The notes beneath the pieces were generated by a model. The model ran no database searches, was not told the DNA's origin, and saw nothing but the letters and a program-made list of their open reading frames with translations. Of a stretch of DNA of 64,000 nt, positions 51,844 to 60,331 are shown piece by piece. The position numbers and the translations under genes were made by a program. Positions within the stretch are counted from its first letter, which is position 1, and every line of letters starts with the position of its first letter. Location of the stretch: assembly GCF_003815975.1 (NCBI RefSeq), contig NZ_CP033932.1, positions 248,001-312,000 of the forward strand, written 5' to 3'. Source of the DNA: Chryseobacterium bernardetii (GTDB lineage Bacteria > Bacteroidota > Bacteroidia > Flavobacteriales > Weeksellaceae).

Positions 51844-53193
51844 TTATTGTTTAGATACAAGGAAGACCTGATGTCCTGCTTTCAGCGTAACTTTTGGGGT
51901 TCTTACCTTTTTAGCAAAATAGCCCGAAATTCCCTGTACCACACCACGACTAAGGTCTGCGGCAACCTGCTGTCCAGCATTTTGCGTGAGCATTACGCTT
52001 GTTCCGCCTGTCTGGCTCATATTGCCTGCCATTTCGGTAAGGGCATTCATTTCGGGCGAATACGGAACGTACAAGCCTTGCTGTCCGTCCAAATCGTAAA
52101 TGGTTATATCTACCGGGATGATATTGCCCTCCAGTTCTATCGAGGTAACTTTTAGTTGTAAACGCCCTCCCTGAAATTTCGCATTAGCCGTTAAAATCGT
52201 TCCTTTTGGAATGGTACGGCTCGGTGTTTTTGCAGGCTCTAATAATCGTAAACGCACACCTGTTTCGCCAACTACTGTTTGGGCATCGTGTACACAGGCT
52301 TTGATACTGTTTTTGGGTTGTGCCATTTGTTCCAAAGAACCAGCGGTATAAAACCCACGGTTCTTTGTTTCGCTCCAATCCGCTAAAAAAGCACTGTCCG
52401 ATGGTTCACGGTAAAGGGCTGATACTGTATTTTTTCTTGCTGATGTGAACGATACAAAATGCTCTTTTTGGTTAGTAGCCATAGCACTAACAGCATCCGG
52501 AACAGCACCATTAGCAGGTGTTGAATTTTCGGTATTCGCATTTTTTGGCAGATACTTTGCTGCCATTTCATAGGATTTCTCCATTAGCTTCAATTGGTCA
52601 TCAACTGTGGCCACAGGTGGCACATCCTTTTCTGATAATTTTTCTTTCAATTCGTCCACCTGCTTACGCAGTTCCATTGTTTCAGCGTTATCATCTTGAT
52701 AAAAGGAACTCAATGCGCTTTGGCTATTTCGATAGCTGTTCAAAGCAGGGTTACTGCTTCTTGCCGAATTTCTCCCACTACCGCCAAAGCTGTTGTTTTC
52801 CTCTTCTTCATTAAACGGTTCGTCGGTTGGCTCTTCTTTGTCTTCTGTATTCCAGTAGTCTGAAAGTGTAGCCAATGCATTGCGTTTTTCCTGCTCTTTG
52901 CGTTCGAGCATTTCCTGTTCATACGCCTTGCCTTTGTCTGCAGGCATTCCAGTTCCAGTAGCCTCTGGTACCGCATCGTTCAGCCCTACATTTTCAATTG
53001 TCTTTTTGTCTTCGGATGGTTTAAATATGAGGTACATACAACCCACGAAAACAATCGCCATTAAGCCGAAAATTAAGGGCTTTTTGAGCTTCTCCTTATT
53101 ATTCTGTGTGCCGTCTTGCAACACATCAGCAGTTGCTGTCGAGTTCCCCTCCGTTACCCGAACAACCGATTTTTTGTTCTCATTTTCTTTCAT
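51844..53193 (-). CDS. traM: Conjugative transposon protein TraM
   Basis: The 449-aa protein has an N-terminal cytosolic stretch and one transmembrane helix (about residues 40-62, KPLIFGLMAIVFVGCMYLIF). A long disordered Glu/Asn-rich region follows, then a beta-rich C-terminal domain (GTILTANAKFQGGRLQLKVT, LEGNIIPVDITIYDLDG). It is the VirB10-like component. Its start overlaps traL by 14 bases. Confidence 0.92.
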   Translation of the reverse strand: MKENENKKSVVRVTEGNSTATADVLQDGTQNNKEKLKKPLIFGLMAIVFVGCMYLIFKPSEDKKTIENVGLNDAVPEATGTGMPADKGKAYEQEMLERKEQEKRNALATLSDYWNTEDKEEPTDEPFNEEEENNSFGGSGRNSARSSNPALNSYRNSQSALSSFYQDDNAETMELRKQVDELKEKLSEKDVPPVATVDDQLKLMEKSYEMAAKYLPKNANTENSTPANGAVPDAVSAMATNQKEHFVSFTSARKNTVSALYREPSDSAFLADWSETKNRGFYTAGSLEQMAQPKNSIKACVHDAQTVVGETGVRLRLLEPAKTPSRTIPKGTILTANAKFQGGRLQLKVTSIELEGNIIPVDITIYDLDGQQGLYVPYSPEMNALTEMAGNMSQTGGTSVMLTQNAGQQVAADLSRGVVQGISGYFAKKVRTPKVTLKAGHQVFLVSKQ

Positions 53194-53467
53194 AAATTTG
53201 ATTTTTTAAAATTGTTGATACACTATCCTGCAATCTTGCAGGACTTCCATTTTTTTTGAGGACAGGATTTTCGATATGCTCTATGATCATATCGTTTCCA
53301 GACTTTGAGGTATCGTACCAGACTTTGAAAATTACACCTGCGGTAAGCAGTAGATATCCCACAAAAAAGTACAGGGTATATTGGTGCTGTTTGCGCACTG
53401 GCAATGCCTGCCAACGTTCGTCGAGCTTATCAAAATACCTATCCATATTTGCTCTTAGTTTTTTCAT
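53180..53467 (-). CDS. traL: Conjugal transfer protein TraL
   Basis: The 95-aa protein has a basic N terminus, one transmembrane helix (YTLYFFVGYLLLTAGVIFKV) and a periplasmic Lys/Asn-rich tail. Position between traK and traM matches TraL of CTnDOT-like elements. It overlaps traM. Confidence 0.8.
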   Translation of the reverse strand: MKKLRANMDRYFDKLDERWQALPVRKQHQYTLYFFVGYLLLTAGVIFKVWYDTSKSGNDMIIEHIENPVLKKNGSPARLQDSVSTILKNQIYERK

Positions 53468-53490
53468 ACTCTTAATTTTTTATGATGATG

Positions 53491-53919
53491 TTAGAGCTTG
53501 AACCGCTTGGAGATTTTACCCACATTTTGCTTTTGTTCATCATTAACCAAAGCAATAACCTCAACTGCATTGGGTACGACTATTAAAGAGAGGTTTGTCA
53601 GTTCCGATTTTTTTAGCAATTGCCCAAATTGGTCTTTTCTTGCCACCTCCATTCTGTTGAGTGAGAATTTGCCGTTCAGATAATTTACCCACATACTGCA
53701 TTCTACACTTGGCTTGTCTTCTCCCGACCATTGTAGGTAGCCTGTCAACAACAAGTCTTGTTTAGGCAAAGTATCTGCACCTTTTTGGCAGCTTTCAAGG
53801 TAATCGCTGATACTTTCTTTCAGCTTTCCGGCATACGCACCCTGCGTATGAAAATAGCCGTTATATCCTTTTTCTGTAAGGATTTTTGCGAACGTGTTTA
53901 AATCTGATAATGTTTCCAT
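53491..53919 (-). CDS. Hypothetical tra-operon protein between traK and traL
   Basis: The 142-aa soluble protein (METLSDLNTFAKILTEKGYN, SISDYLESCQKGADTLPKQD, VEVIALVNDEQKQNVGKISK) has no family I recognise. It is absent from the CTnDOT layout I know. Spacing of 11-24 bases on either side makes co-transcription and a role in transfer or its control likely. Confidence 0.65.
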   Translation of the reverse strand: METLSDLNTFAKILTEKGYNGYFHTQGAYAGKLKESISDYLESCQKGADTLPKQDLLLTGYLQWSGEDKPSVECSMWVNYLNGKFSLNRMEVARKDQFGQLLKKSELTNLSLIVVPNAVEVIALVNDEQKQNVGKISKRFKL

Positions 53920-53930
53920 AAGATTGTTTT

Positions 53931-54554
53931 TTAGCGTTCGATGACTTCTATATCCCTGTTTTCCACGACTGCAAATTTTTCGATATTGAAGCCTTGTGGG
54001 TTGTTGTCAGAGCGAACGGAGTTGACTAGGTAGCAGGAAGTAATTAAGTTACGTCTGGTTACATTGCTTGACCGAATGATGAATTGTTTTGCATAGGTTC
54101 GTACCGCATAAGGATGGGTATCGAAATTGCAGACCACACTATCTACTTCGATGCGTTGCTGTACGTTTCCTGATATAATACGACTGTAATAGCCTTTTTC
54201 TGACAAGTCTTTATAGTAGTCGAAGGCACTTTTGTCGGCAAGATTGAATGCCCTGCTCATATTGCTTTCTATAGCGTTTTTGTCGGGAGCAAGTGTAAAA
54301 AACAGCTCGTGAAAACGTCTGACGTGTTCCCTTGCTTCCACAGGTCGGTTGATACTTGCATCTTGCGATAAGGCAAGCATCAAAGATTTGCCGTTATCCA
54401 ATACATAGATTTTTTGGCGTTGTTCTTCTGCAAAGCGGTAGGACTGCCATACGGCATATCCTACCACGCCAATACAGAGAACCGCAAACACAATGGCATA
54501 TAGTCTTATCTGCCTAAAGCTGTTTTCGATATTTCTTAGCGTTTTAAATTCCAT
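53931..54554 (-). CDS. traK: Conjugative transposon protein TraK
   Basis: The 207-aa protein has one N-terminal transmembrane helix (RLYAIVFAVLCIGVVGYAVW). The soluble periplasmic domain has KQKIYVLDNGKSLMLALSQD-like and EAREHVRRFHELFFTLAPDK segments. It is VirB8-like in position and topology. Confidence 0.92.
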   Translation of the reverse strand: MEFKTLRNIENSFRQIRLYAIVFAVLCIGVVGYAVWQSYRFAEEQRQKIYVLDNGKSLMLALSQDASINRPVEAREHVRRFHELFFTLAPDKNAIESNMSRAFNLADKSAFDYYKDLSEKGYYSRIISGNVQQRIEVDSVVCNFDTHPYAVRTYAKQFIIRSSNVTRRNLITSCYLVNSVRSDNNPQGFNIEKFAVVENRDIEVIER

Positions 54555-54573
54555 TTTTTTGAATGATTTATTG

Positions 54574-55569
54574 TTATTTATTAATCAGTTTACCGCCGAT
54601 GTTTCCTACTGTAGATCCTGCACCAGCACCCGCAAGGTTTCCTGCCTTCATCGCTGTTTGATTTACATTACGAGTAAAGTTTCCTGCACCTCCGGCTTGG
54701 ATTACCCAACCTGTTACTGTTGGAATTGTGAAGTAGCCAACGATACCGATAATCATAAAGATGATGTACACCGTATTGCTCGTATCGGGTATGTAGGTCG
54801 GGTCGGCAAGCATTGCTATATCCCTTTCCAGTATGAGGGATTGTATTCTTGCCAGCATCGAGCTGAACAAATCGGAAACAGGAAGCCAGAGATATACGCT
54901 GACATATCTCGTGATCCACTGTGTGAGCGTGGACTGAAATCCGTCCCAAACGGAAATAGCAAAAGCTATTGGCCCCAGTATCGAAAGGACTATCAGGAAA
55001 AATGTTCGTATGGTATCAATAACTAAAGCCGCCGCCTGAAAGAGTATTTCCAATAAATTGCGAAACCAATCCTTTATTGCTTTCTCTATCTTGTAGGCTT
55101 GCCTGTCCATATACATTCCTGCCATTGTACCAACGTCCGATGGCGACCAGCCCAATTCATCCAGCTTTTTATCAAACTCTTCGTCTGATGCCATATAGGC
55201 GGTTTCGGGATTTCGTACCATTGCTTCGTATTCCAATTGGTCTTTCTGTTGCTGGAGTTGGTTGAGGTCAAGCACCTGGTCTTCGAGTATGGCGTGAGTT
55301 CCTGTAACTACCGGGCTTAATACTGCATTAATGGTTCCCAACACGATGGTTGGAAAGAACATTATACAAAGACCCAGAGCGAATGGACGCAGTAACGGAA
55401 ACACATCGATAGGCTCGGCTCGGCTTAAAGCCTGCCAAACCTTTAATGCTACATAGAACAACGCACCCAATCCCGCCAATCCTTTAGCCACAGCCGCCAT
55501 ATCACCTGCAAGCGGCATCATATCGTCGTAAAGTGAACGAAGGAGTTCGTGAAGATTATCCCATTCCAT
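54574..55569 (-). CDS. traJ: Conjugative transposon protein TraJ
   Basis: The 331-aa polytopic protein (MAAVAKGLAGLGALFYVALK, ALGLCIMFFPTIVLGTINAV, VYIIFMIIGIVGYFTIPTVT) ends in a Gly/Ala/Asn-rich tail. It is VirB6/TrbL-like in topology and is the inner-membrane pore component. It lies two bases after traI. Confidence 0.92.
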   Translation of the reverse strand: MEWDNLHELLRSLYDDMMPLAGDMAAVAKGLAGLGALFYVALKVWQALSRAEPIDVFPLLRPFALGLCIMFFPTIVLGTINAVLSPVVTGTHAILEDQVLDLNQLQQQKDQLEYEAMVRNPETAYMASDEEFDKKLDELGWSPSDVGTMAGMYMDRQAYKIEKAIKDWFRNLLEILFQAAALVIDTIRTFFLIVLSILGPIAFAISVWDGFQSTLTQWITRYVSVYLWLPVSDLFSSMLARIQSLILERDIAMLADPTYIPDTSNTVYIIFMIIGIVGYFTIPTVTGWVIQAGGAGNFTRNVNQTAMKAGNLAGAGAGSTVGNIGGKLINK

Positions 55570-55571
55570 TT

Positions 55572-56204
55572 TTACCAGTATTTTTGGTTAGAAGTTCCGT
55601 AGAGTTCAAGAACTCTCTGTGCGTCGTTTTTCTTTTTCGCTCTTAGGTAGCTTACAGAAATGTTCTTATTAGTGTAGTAGCGTACAAGGCTGTGGTAATC
55701 CTTTACCTCTTTGTACACACGATCAATAATATCCATACGCTCTTTGTCGTTTAGCGAAAGGCTTGAAGAGGTTATAATTTGCTTCAATTCTTTCAGCAGT
55801 TCGGTACTTTCATTGAGCAGTGCCGAATAACCATTGCCGATTGCAACCAATTCCTGTGGTGTGAAATTGGGATCGTTCATCATTTTTCCAAAGTTCTGAA
55901 CATATATTTCGGACACATCACCTACCAACAATACGGTTTGCTGTACTTTACGGGCATCTTTCACAAGGTTGTTGATAGCTTTTAGCTTGTCGTAATATTC
56001 CTTACCCTGATCGTACACTTTCTTTACTTCGTTGAAGTTCTTTACTACATTGCTCACGGTGGAAGAAGTCTGTATGATTTCGTTCGCACTGTTGATAATT
56101 CCTGATGCCAGATTTGCAGGGTCAGTTACTACAAATTGGGCTTTAGCTGACGGTGCTACGGCGAGCATTAGTGCCGTACACACCAGATACAATACTTTTT
56201 TCAT
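55572..56204 (-). CDS. traI: Conjugative transposon protein TraI (DUF4141)
   Basis: The 210-aa protein has a signal peptide (MKKVLYLVCTALMLAVAPSA) and a helical DUF4141 domain (GIINSANEIIQTSSTVSNVV, KGEYYDKLKAINN-like block, MNDPNFTPQELVAIGNGYSA). It has a VirB5-like position. It follows traG directly, and there is no traH between them. Confidence 0.92.
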   Translation of the reverse strand: MKKVLYLVCTALMLAVAPSAKAQFVVTDPANLASGIINSANEIIQTSSTVSNVVKNFNEVKKVYDQGKEYYDKLKAINNLVKDARKVQQTVLLVGDVSEIYVQNFGKMMNDPNFTPQELVAIGNGYSALLNESTELLKELKQIITSSSLSLNDKERMDIIDRVYKEVKDYHSLVRYYTNKNISVSYLRAKKKNDAQRVLELYGTSNQKYW

Positions 56205-56233
56205 TGTTTCTGAATTTTTAAATTGTTAATTGA

Positions 56234-58738
56234 CTATTGATTTACTTTGTCCCGCCTTTGCATTGCGATATGCTTGATGGCGAGTTCTACATTGCCGTCC
56301 AGTTCAGCAGCAAGCTGCATCACTTCCATTTTTTCGGTTTCTTCGGTGGTGTAAGCAAGGTATTCCTCCAAACTAACTTCGGTGGCATAGACTGCCGAGT
56401 GCGTACCACCTAAGCCTATCCAAACCTCTTTGTAAAGTCGGCTTGCATCGTTGTTCATATTGATAGAAAGTACCTGCCCTTTTTCCTTATCTGTAAGCCC
56501 CAACATCGCCTGTATATCATCAAACTTGTTCATATACTTTCGTTGGTCTAAAAGGATTTTACAGTCAGAGTTATTGATGATACTTTCTTTGACGATAGGC
56601 GATTGGATAATATCATCGACCTCTTGCGTTACGACAATCGCTTCTCCGAAGAATTTGCGGACGGTCTTAAAGAGATACTTGATGTATTCTGCCATTCCTT
56701 CTTTGGCAATCGCTTTCCAAGCCTCTTCAATTAAGATGAGTTTGCGAATACCTTTGAGCCTACGCATCTTGTTAATGAAGACTTCCATAATGATAATGGT
56801 AACTATGGGAAAGAGGATTTTATGGTCTTTTATCGCATCAATTTCAAAGACAATAAAGCGTTTGGAAAGCAGGTCTAACTGCTTATCGGAATTGAGCAAA
56901 TAATCATACTCACCGCCCTTGTAGTAGGGTTCGAGTACGTTAAGGAAATTGGCAATGTCAAAGTCTTTTTCCCTTACCTGTTTTTCTTCGAGTACCTTGC
57001 GGTAATCGCCTTTTACATACTCATAGAAGCCATTGAATGATGGATAAATATCTTCCTGTTTGATGCGCTCGATATAGCCTGATACAGCATTCGATAATGC
57101 TACTTCTTCTGAACGGGTTGGTGGTTCATCATCACGTTTCCAGAGTGTCAGTATCAAAGTCTTGATACTTTCACGCTTCTCAATATCGAATACGCCATCA
57201 TCGGTATAGAAAGGATTAAAGGCAATTGGGTTGTCTTCTGTATAAGTAAAGTAAACACCGTCTTCGCCTTTGGTTTTACCTTTAATGAGTTCGCACAAAC
57301 CTTGATAAGAATTTCCGGTGTCCACAAGCAAAACGTGAGCGCCTTGCTCGTAATACTGCCTAACCATATGGTTTGTGAAGAACGATTTACCACTTCCCGA
57401 TGGACCGAGTATAAACTTGTTCCGGTTTGTGATTATGCCACGCTTCATAGGCAAATCCGATATATCCAAATGGATAGGCTTTCCGGTCAGGCGGTCAGCC
57501 ATTTTGATACCGAATGGCGAAGGCGAATTGTGGTAATTGGTTTCTTCCGTGAAGAAGCATAATGCAGGTTCGATAAAGGTGTAAAAACTTTCCTCTGCGG
57601 GAAAATCACCTGCATTACCCGGTATTCCTGCCCAGTACAATGTTGCTACATCGGTAGTGTTGTGTCTGGGTTTACATTCCATCAATGCTAAAGCACTACC
57701 ACAATCATTTTTTAGCTGTTTCAGTTCTGCCGGATCATCCGACCACGCCATAATGTTGAAGTGAGCACGAACAGAAGATAGCCCAAAACTGTGGGCTTCG
57801 TTTAGGTACTTTTCTATCCACTCTTTGTTGATTTGGTTGGCACGACTGTAACGAGCCAGTGAGTGCATATTCCTTGCGGACTTCTCAAACTTTTGTAGAT
57901 TGGCTTCGCTGTTATCCAAAAACAAATATTGGTTGTAAATGTGGTTGCAGTTTAACAACAAGCCCACAGGTGCGGCGAATGACAAACGGCAATCACTTCG
58001 GTCGGTAGATAGCTTTTCAAAACGGGTATCAGCCGATACCGTTCCGGGTAAATCGTCAGTATCGGACAAGGTGTGCAGGCTCAACCTTTTGTTCCCGATA
58101 CGGACTTCTTCCGTTCCGAGAGCGATGTCCTGCATCGGTGTTCCAGCTTCCCTTGATAGCGTAAGGTACTGTTCCAATAATCCCTGTTTTTCGTCCGTTC
58201 CGATAATGTCATCTTCGGTAAGACGTTGCAGGGTTATAAAACCGCTATCGTTTACGATACGTTCAAATTGTGCCACTGCTTCCATAAAGCGGTGTATCGT
58301 TTCCTTGTTCCTGATTTCCTTTGGTATCAGCGAACCTTTGCAAAGCGATGAAAAATTACTTTGCATACGCATACGCTCTTTAGTTGTCTTGGTTAAAAAG
58401 AGGTAGCAGTAATGGTTTAGGAACGATCGCTCATTAAAATGACGTTGGTAAGACTTCGATAAAAAGCTCTGGTCTTCGATTGCCAAATTGGGCGTATAGC
58501 TTTCCTTAATATACCAATCCTGTTTGTGAATAACTGTAAAATCAGGCAAGGTCTTGATAGCCTTATGCCAGGCGGAATGAATGGCTTCATATTCCGCAGA
58601 AGCTACAGTAAACAGTTCCGGCAAACGAACCTCAAAGCAGGCGGTAATATCTGCATCTTTGGAAAGAATGCAGTTGTTTTCTACCGCCAATAAAGGAAAT
58701 TTATTTTCCAGCGTTGTTGTTTTAGATACATTTCTCAT
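56234..58738 (-). CDS. traG: TraG-family conjugation ATPase (VirB4-like)
   Basis: The 834-aa protein has Walker A FILGPSGSGKSFFTNHM and Walker B-like IRKLILIEEAWKAIAKEG, with VTQEVDDIIQS after it. The N-terminal part is the TraG N domain (CILSKDADITACFEVRLPEL). It powers pilus/channel assembly. Its start overlaps traF by four bases. Confidence 0.95.
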   Translation of the reverse strand: MRNVSKTTTLENKFPLLAVENNCILSKDADITACFEVRLPELFTVASAEYEAIHSAWHKAIKTLPDFTVIHKQDWYIKESYTPNLAIEDQSFLSKSYQRHFNERSFLNHYCYLFLTKTTKERMRMQSNFSSLCKGSLIPKEIRNKETIHRFMEAVAQFERIVNDSGFITLQRLTEDDIIGTDEKQGLLEQYLTLSREAGTPMQDIALGTEEVRIGNKRLSLHTLSDTDDLPGTVSADTRFEKLSTDRSDCRLSFAAPVGLLLNCNHIYNQYLFLDNSEANLQKFEKSARNMHSLARYSRANQINKEWIEKYLNEAHSFGLSSVRAHFNIMAWSDDPAELKQLKNDCGSALALMECKPRHNTTDVATLYWAGIPGNAGDFPAEESFYTFIEPALCFFTEETNYHNSPSPFGIKMADRLTGKPIHLDISDLPMKRGIITNRNKFILGPSGSGKSFFTNHMVRQYYEQGAHVLLVDTGNSYQGLCELIKGKTKGEDGVYFTYTEDNPIAFNPFYTDDGVFDIEKRESIKTLILTLWKRDDEPPTRSEEVALSNAVSGYIERIKQEDIYPSFNGFYEYVKGDYRKVLEEKQVREKDFDIANFLNVLEPYYKGGEYDYLLNSDKQLDLLSKRFIVFEIDAIKDHKILFPIVTIIIMEVFINKMRRLKGIRKLILIEEAWKAIAKEGMAEYIKYLFKTVRKFFGEAIVVTQEVDDIIQSPIVKESIINNSDCKILLDQRKYMNKFDDIQAMLGLTDKEKGQVLSINMNNDASRLYKEVWIGLGGTHSAVYATEVSLEEYLAYTTEETEKMEVMQLAAELDGNVELAIKHIAMQRRDKVNQ

Positions 58739-59067
58739 ACTGCATTCTGTTTAGATGTGAATTTTAAATAGAGGTGTACAGGCTTGCGACAGATGATGTA
58801 TCGAGGATGCCTTTTATTAGCGGCTATCTTCATTAATCCGTGTTCGCCGTATTTCCTGTTCAGTGAAAAGGTCTGCCACACAATCAGCGAAGCACCGCCT
58901 GCTCCGAGAAAAAGGCAGATGTAAGAGTTTACGCCAGTCATATATAGTATCATCACGAAGATGAGTGTACCGAGTAGTCCGCCAGCGAAAATGAACAGGT
59001 ATTGCGCTTTCAGACCCTTAAATTCCACCGTTCTTCCTATGCCTTTGTTTATGTTGTAATTGTTCAT
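58735..59067 (-). CDS. traF: Conjugative transposon protein TraF (DUF4133)
   Basis: The 110-aa protein has two hydrophobic helices (YLFIFAGGLLGTLIFVMILY, ICLFLGAGGASLIVWQTFSL) and a basic tail. This is the VirB3-like DUF4133 pattern. It overlaps the traG start by four bases. Confidence 0.93.
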   Translation of the reverse strand: MNNYNINKGIGRTVEFKGLKAQYLFIFAGGLLGTLIFVMILYMTGVNSYICLFLGAGGASLIVWQTFSLNRKYGEHGLMKIAANKRHPRYIICRKPVHLYLKFTSKQNAV

Positions 59068-59078
59068 AAACTAGAGGA

Positions 59079-59384
59079 TTAAAGAAAGAATGAACGCAGG
59101 ATGGTAGCTGCCACGATTAAAAAGATACACGCACCGAACCAGCTTGCCGCAGTCTTCGATGTGTCGGGGTCGCCTGAGCTGAATTTATTGTACACCTTAA
59201 CACCTCCGATTAACCCGACTACTGCACCTATGGCGTAGATTAATTGGGTTGCGGGGTCGAAATAAGACGTTACCATTTGGGTAGCCTCGTTGATACCTGC
59301 TGTACCGTTTCCCTGTGCGAAAGCACCAATTCCTGACAGCATAGCCACGGCTGCCAGTAAAACTTTTTTTCTCTGTTTTTCCAT
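59079..59384 (-). CDS. traE: Conjugative transposon protein TraE (DUF4134)
   Basis: The 101-aa protein has a signal-like start (VLLAAVAMLSGIGAFAQGNG) and two helices (QLIYAIGAVVGLIGGVKVYN, WFGACIFLIVAATILRSFFL). This is the VirB2-like DUF4134 pilin pattern. It is the first gene of the tra operon in this window; traA-D are not seen. Confidence 0.93.
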   Translation of the reverse strand: MEKQRKKVLLAAVAMLSGIGAFAQGNGTAGINEATQMVTSYFDPATQLIYAIGAVVGLIGGVKVYNKFSSGDPDTSKTAASWFGACIFLIVAATILRSFFL

Positions 59385-59763
59385 AATTGAAACACATTAA
59401 TTTGTTATTGTTATCCCGCACCTTGCGGACTTTCGGGACAAAGGTGTTTCAGAAATTAGAGCGTTATAAGAAAGTGGCAGTCAGAGGTATTGTTTGGCAG
59501 TGGGTGGCTTTTGTATGATAGGGAAAGAGGACAAACAAGGTTGAAGGTACAATCCTTCAGAACTACATACGCATTTTCATTGCTTACAATGTAAACGAAC
59601 TTTTTTCCTTACAGATGCAGAAATCCCTAAAATCAATATTCTTCAAAATTTTAAATTTGAATGTGTTAATTTAGCGCTTACAAGAAGGTGTGACAGATGC
59701 AATTAAACGATATGGAACTTTGCAATCCGATTGCAAGAATTATTTTTTTATATTTGCATCATA
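59385..59763. other. Divergent regulatory region, tra operon and metal cargo
   Basis: No gene is seen. Near the tra side, nested hairpins tcccg...cggga and ccgca-cct-tgcgg (59414-59438) would lie in the traE leader RNA. The rest is AT-rich and must contain the promoters of traE and of the opposite-strand DUF6660 gene. Confidence 0.5.
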
Positions 59764-60090
59764 ATGAGATGGATAATTACAATATTGACTTTTTACTTGA
59801 TGGTGCTTTCATCGTTGCCTTGCAGCGATGGGAATAATCGGTGCGAGGACAATAGTAATACAACTGAAATAGTGCAATCTCACGATCACAATCAAGATAA
59901 AGACGATCATTGTAGTCCTTTTTGCTATTGTAGTTGTTGCAGTATTAGCATTACTTATTATAATTTCAAACCGTTTGAAATCAGACATCCTAGAGTTGCT
60001 TTCATTACTAAAAAAATCACAATACGTGATTATACCTTAATTTCCAATTACTACGGAAGTATTTGGCATCCGCCAAAATTTACTGTTTAA
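59764..60090 (+). CDS. DUF6660-like small Cys-rich protein
   Basis: The start is at Met 59764 (MRWIITILTFYLMVLSSLPC); this part is a hydrophobic signal or lipoprotein-like leader. The ~108-aa protein has a His/Asp-rich stretch (QSHDHNQDKDDHCSPFCYCS) with clustered Cys, suggesting metal binding. It lies 240 bases upstream of the metal pump, so a metal-sensing or chaperone role is inferred. Confidence 0.7.
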   Translation: MRWIITILTFYLMVLSSLPCSDGNNRCEDNSNTTEIVQSHDHNQDKDDHCSPFCYCSCCSISITYYNFKPFEIRHPRVAFITKKITIRDYTLISNYYGSIWHPPKFTV

Positions 60091-60331
60091 TTTTTTTAGA
60101 TTTTCTTGTTGCTATTGATGGTTTGTTGCAAGCCTCAGTTAACTGTATTGCTTTTAATTGGCATAGGGGTGTTGTTTGCACCTTCGTATTTGCGTTATGT
60201 ATTTTCGATATAACTCTTCATTTATAGAGGTAATTCAGGCATCACACTTTACGCAATAGTTATTTGATTATCTGATGGCTTCTTAACCAAAGGGGCTAGA
60301 ATTTATTTGTCAAAAATTTAAACAGATATAC

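Noticed and set aside
56451..56903. 150-codon plus-strand frame inside traG
   Set aside because: Antisense shadow of an intact conserved ATPase.
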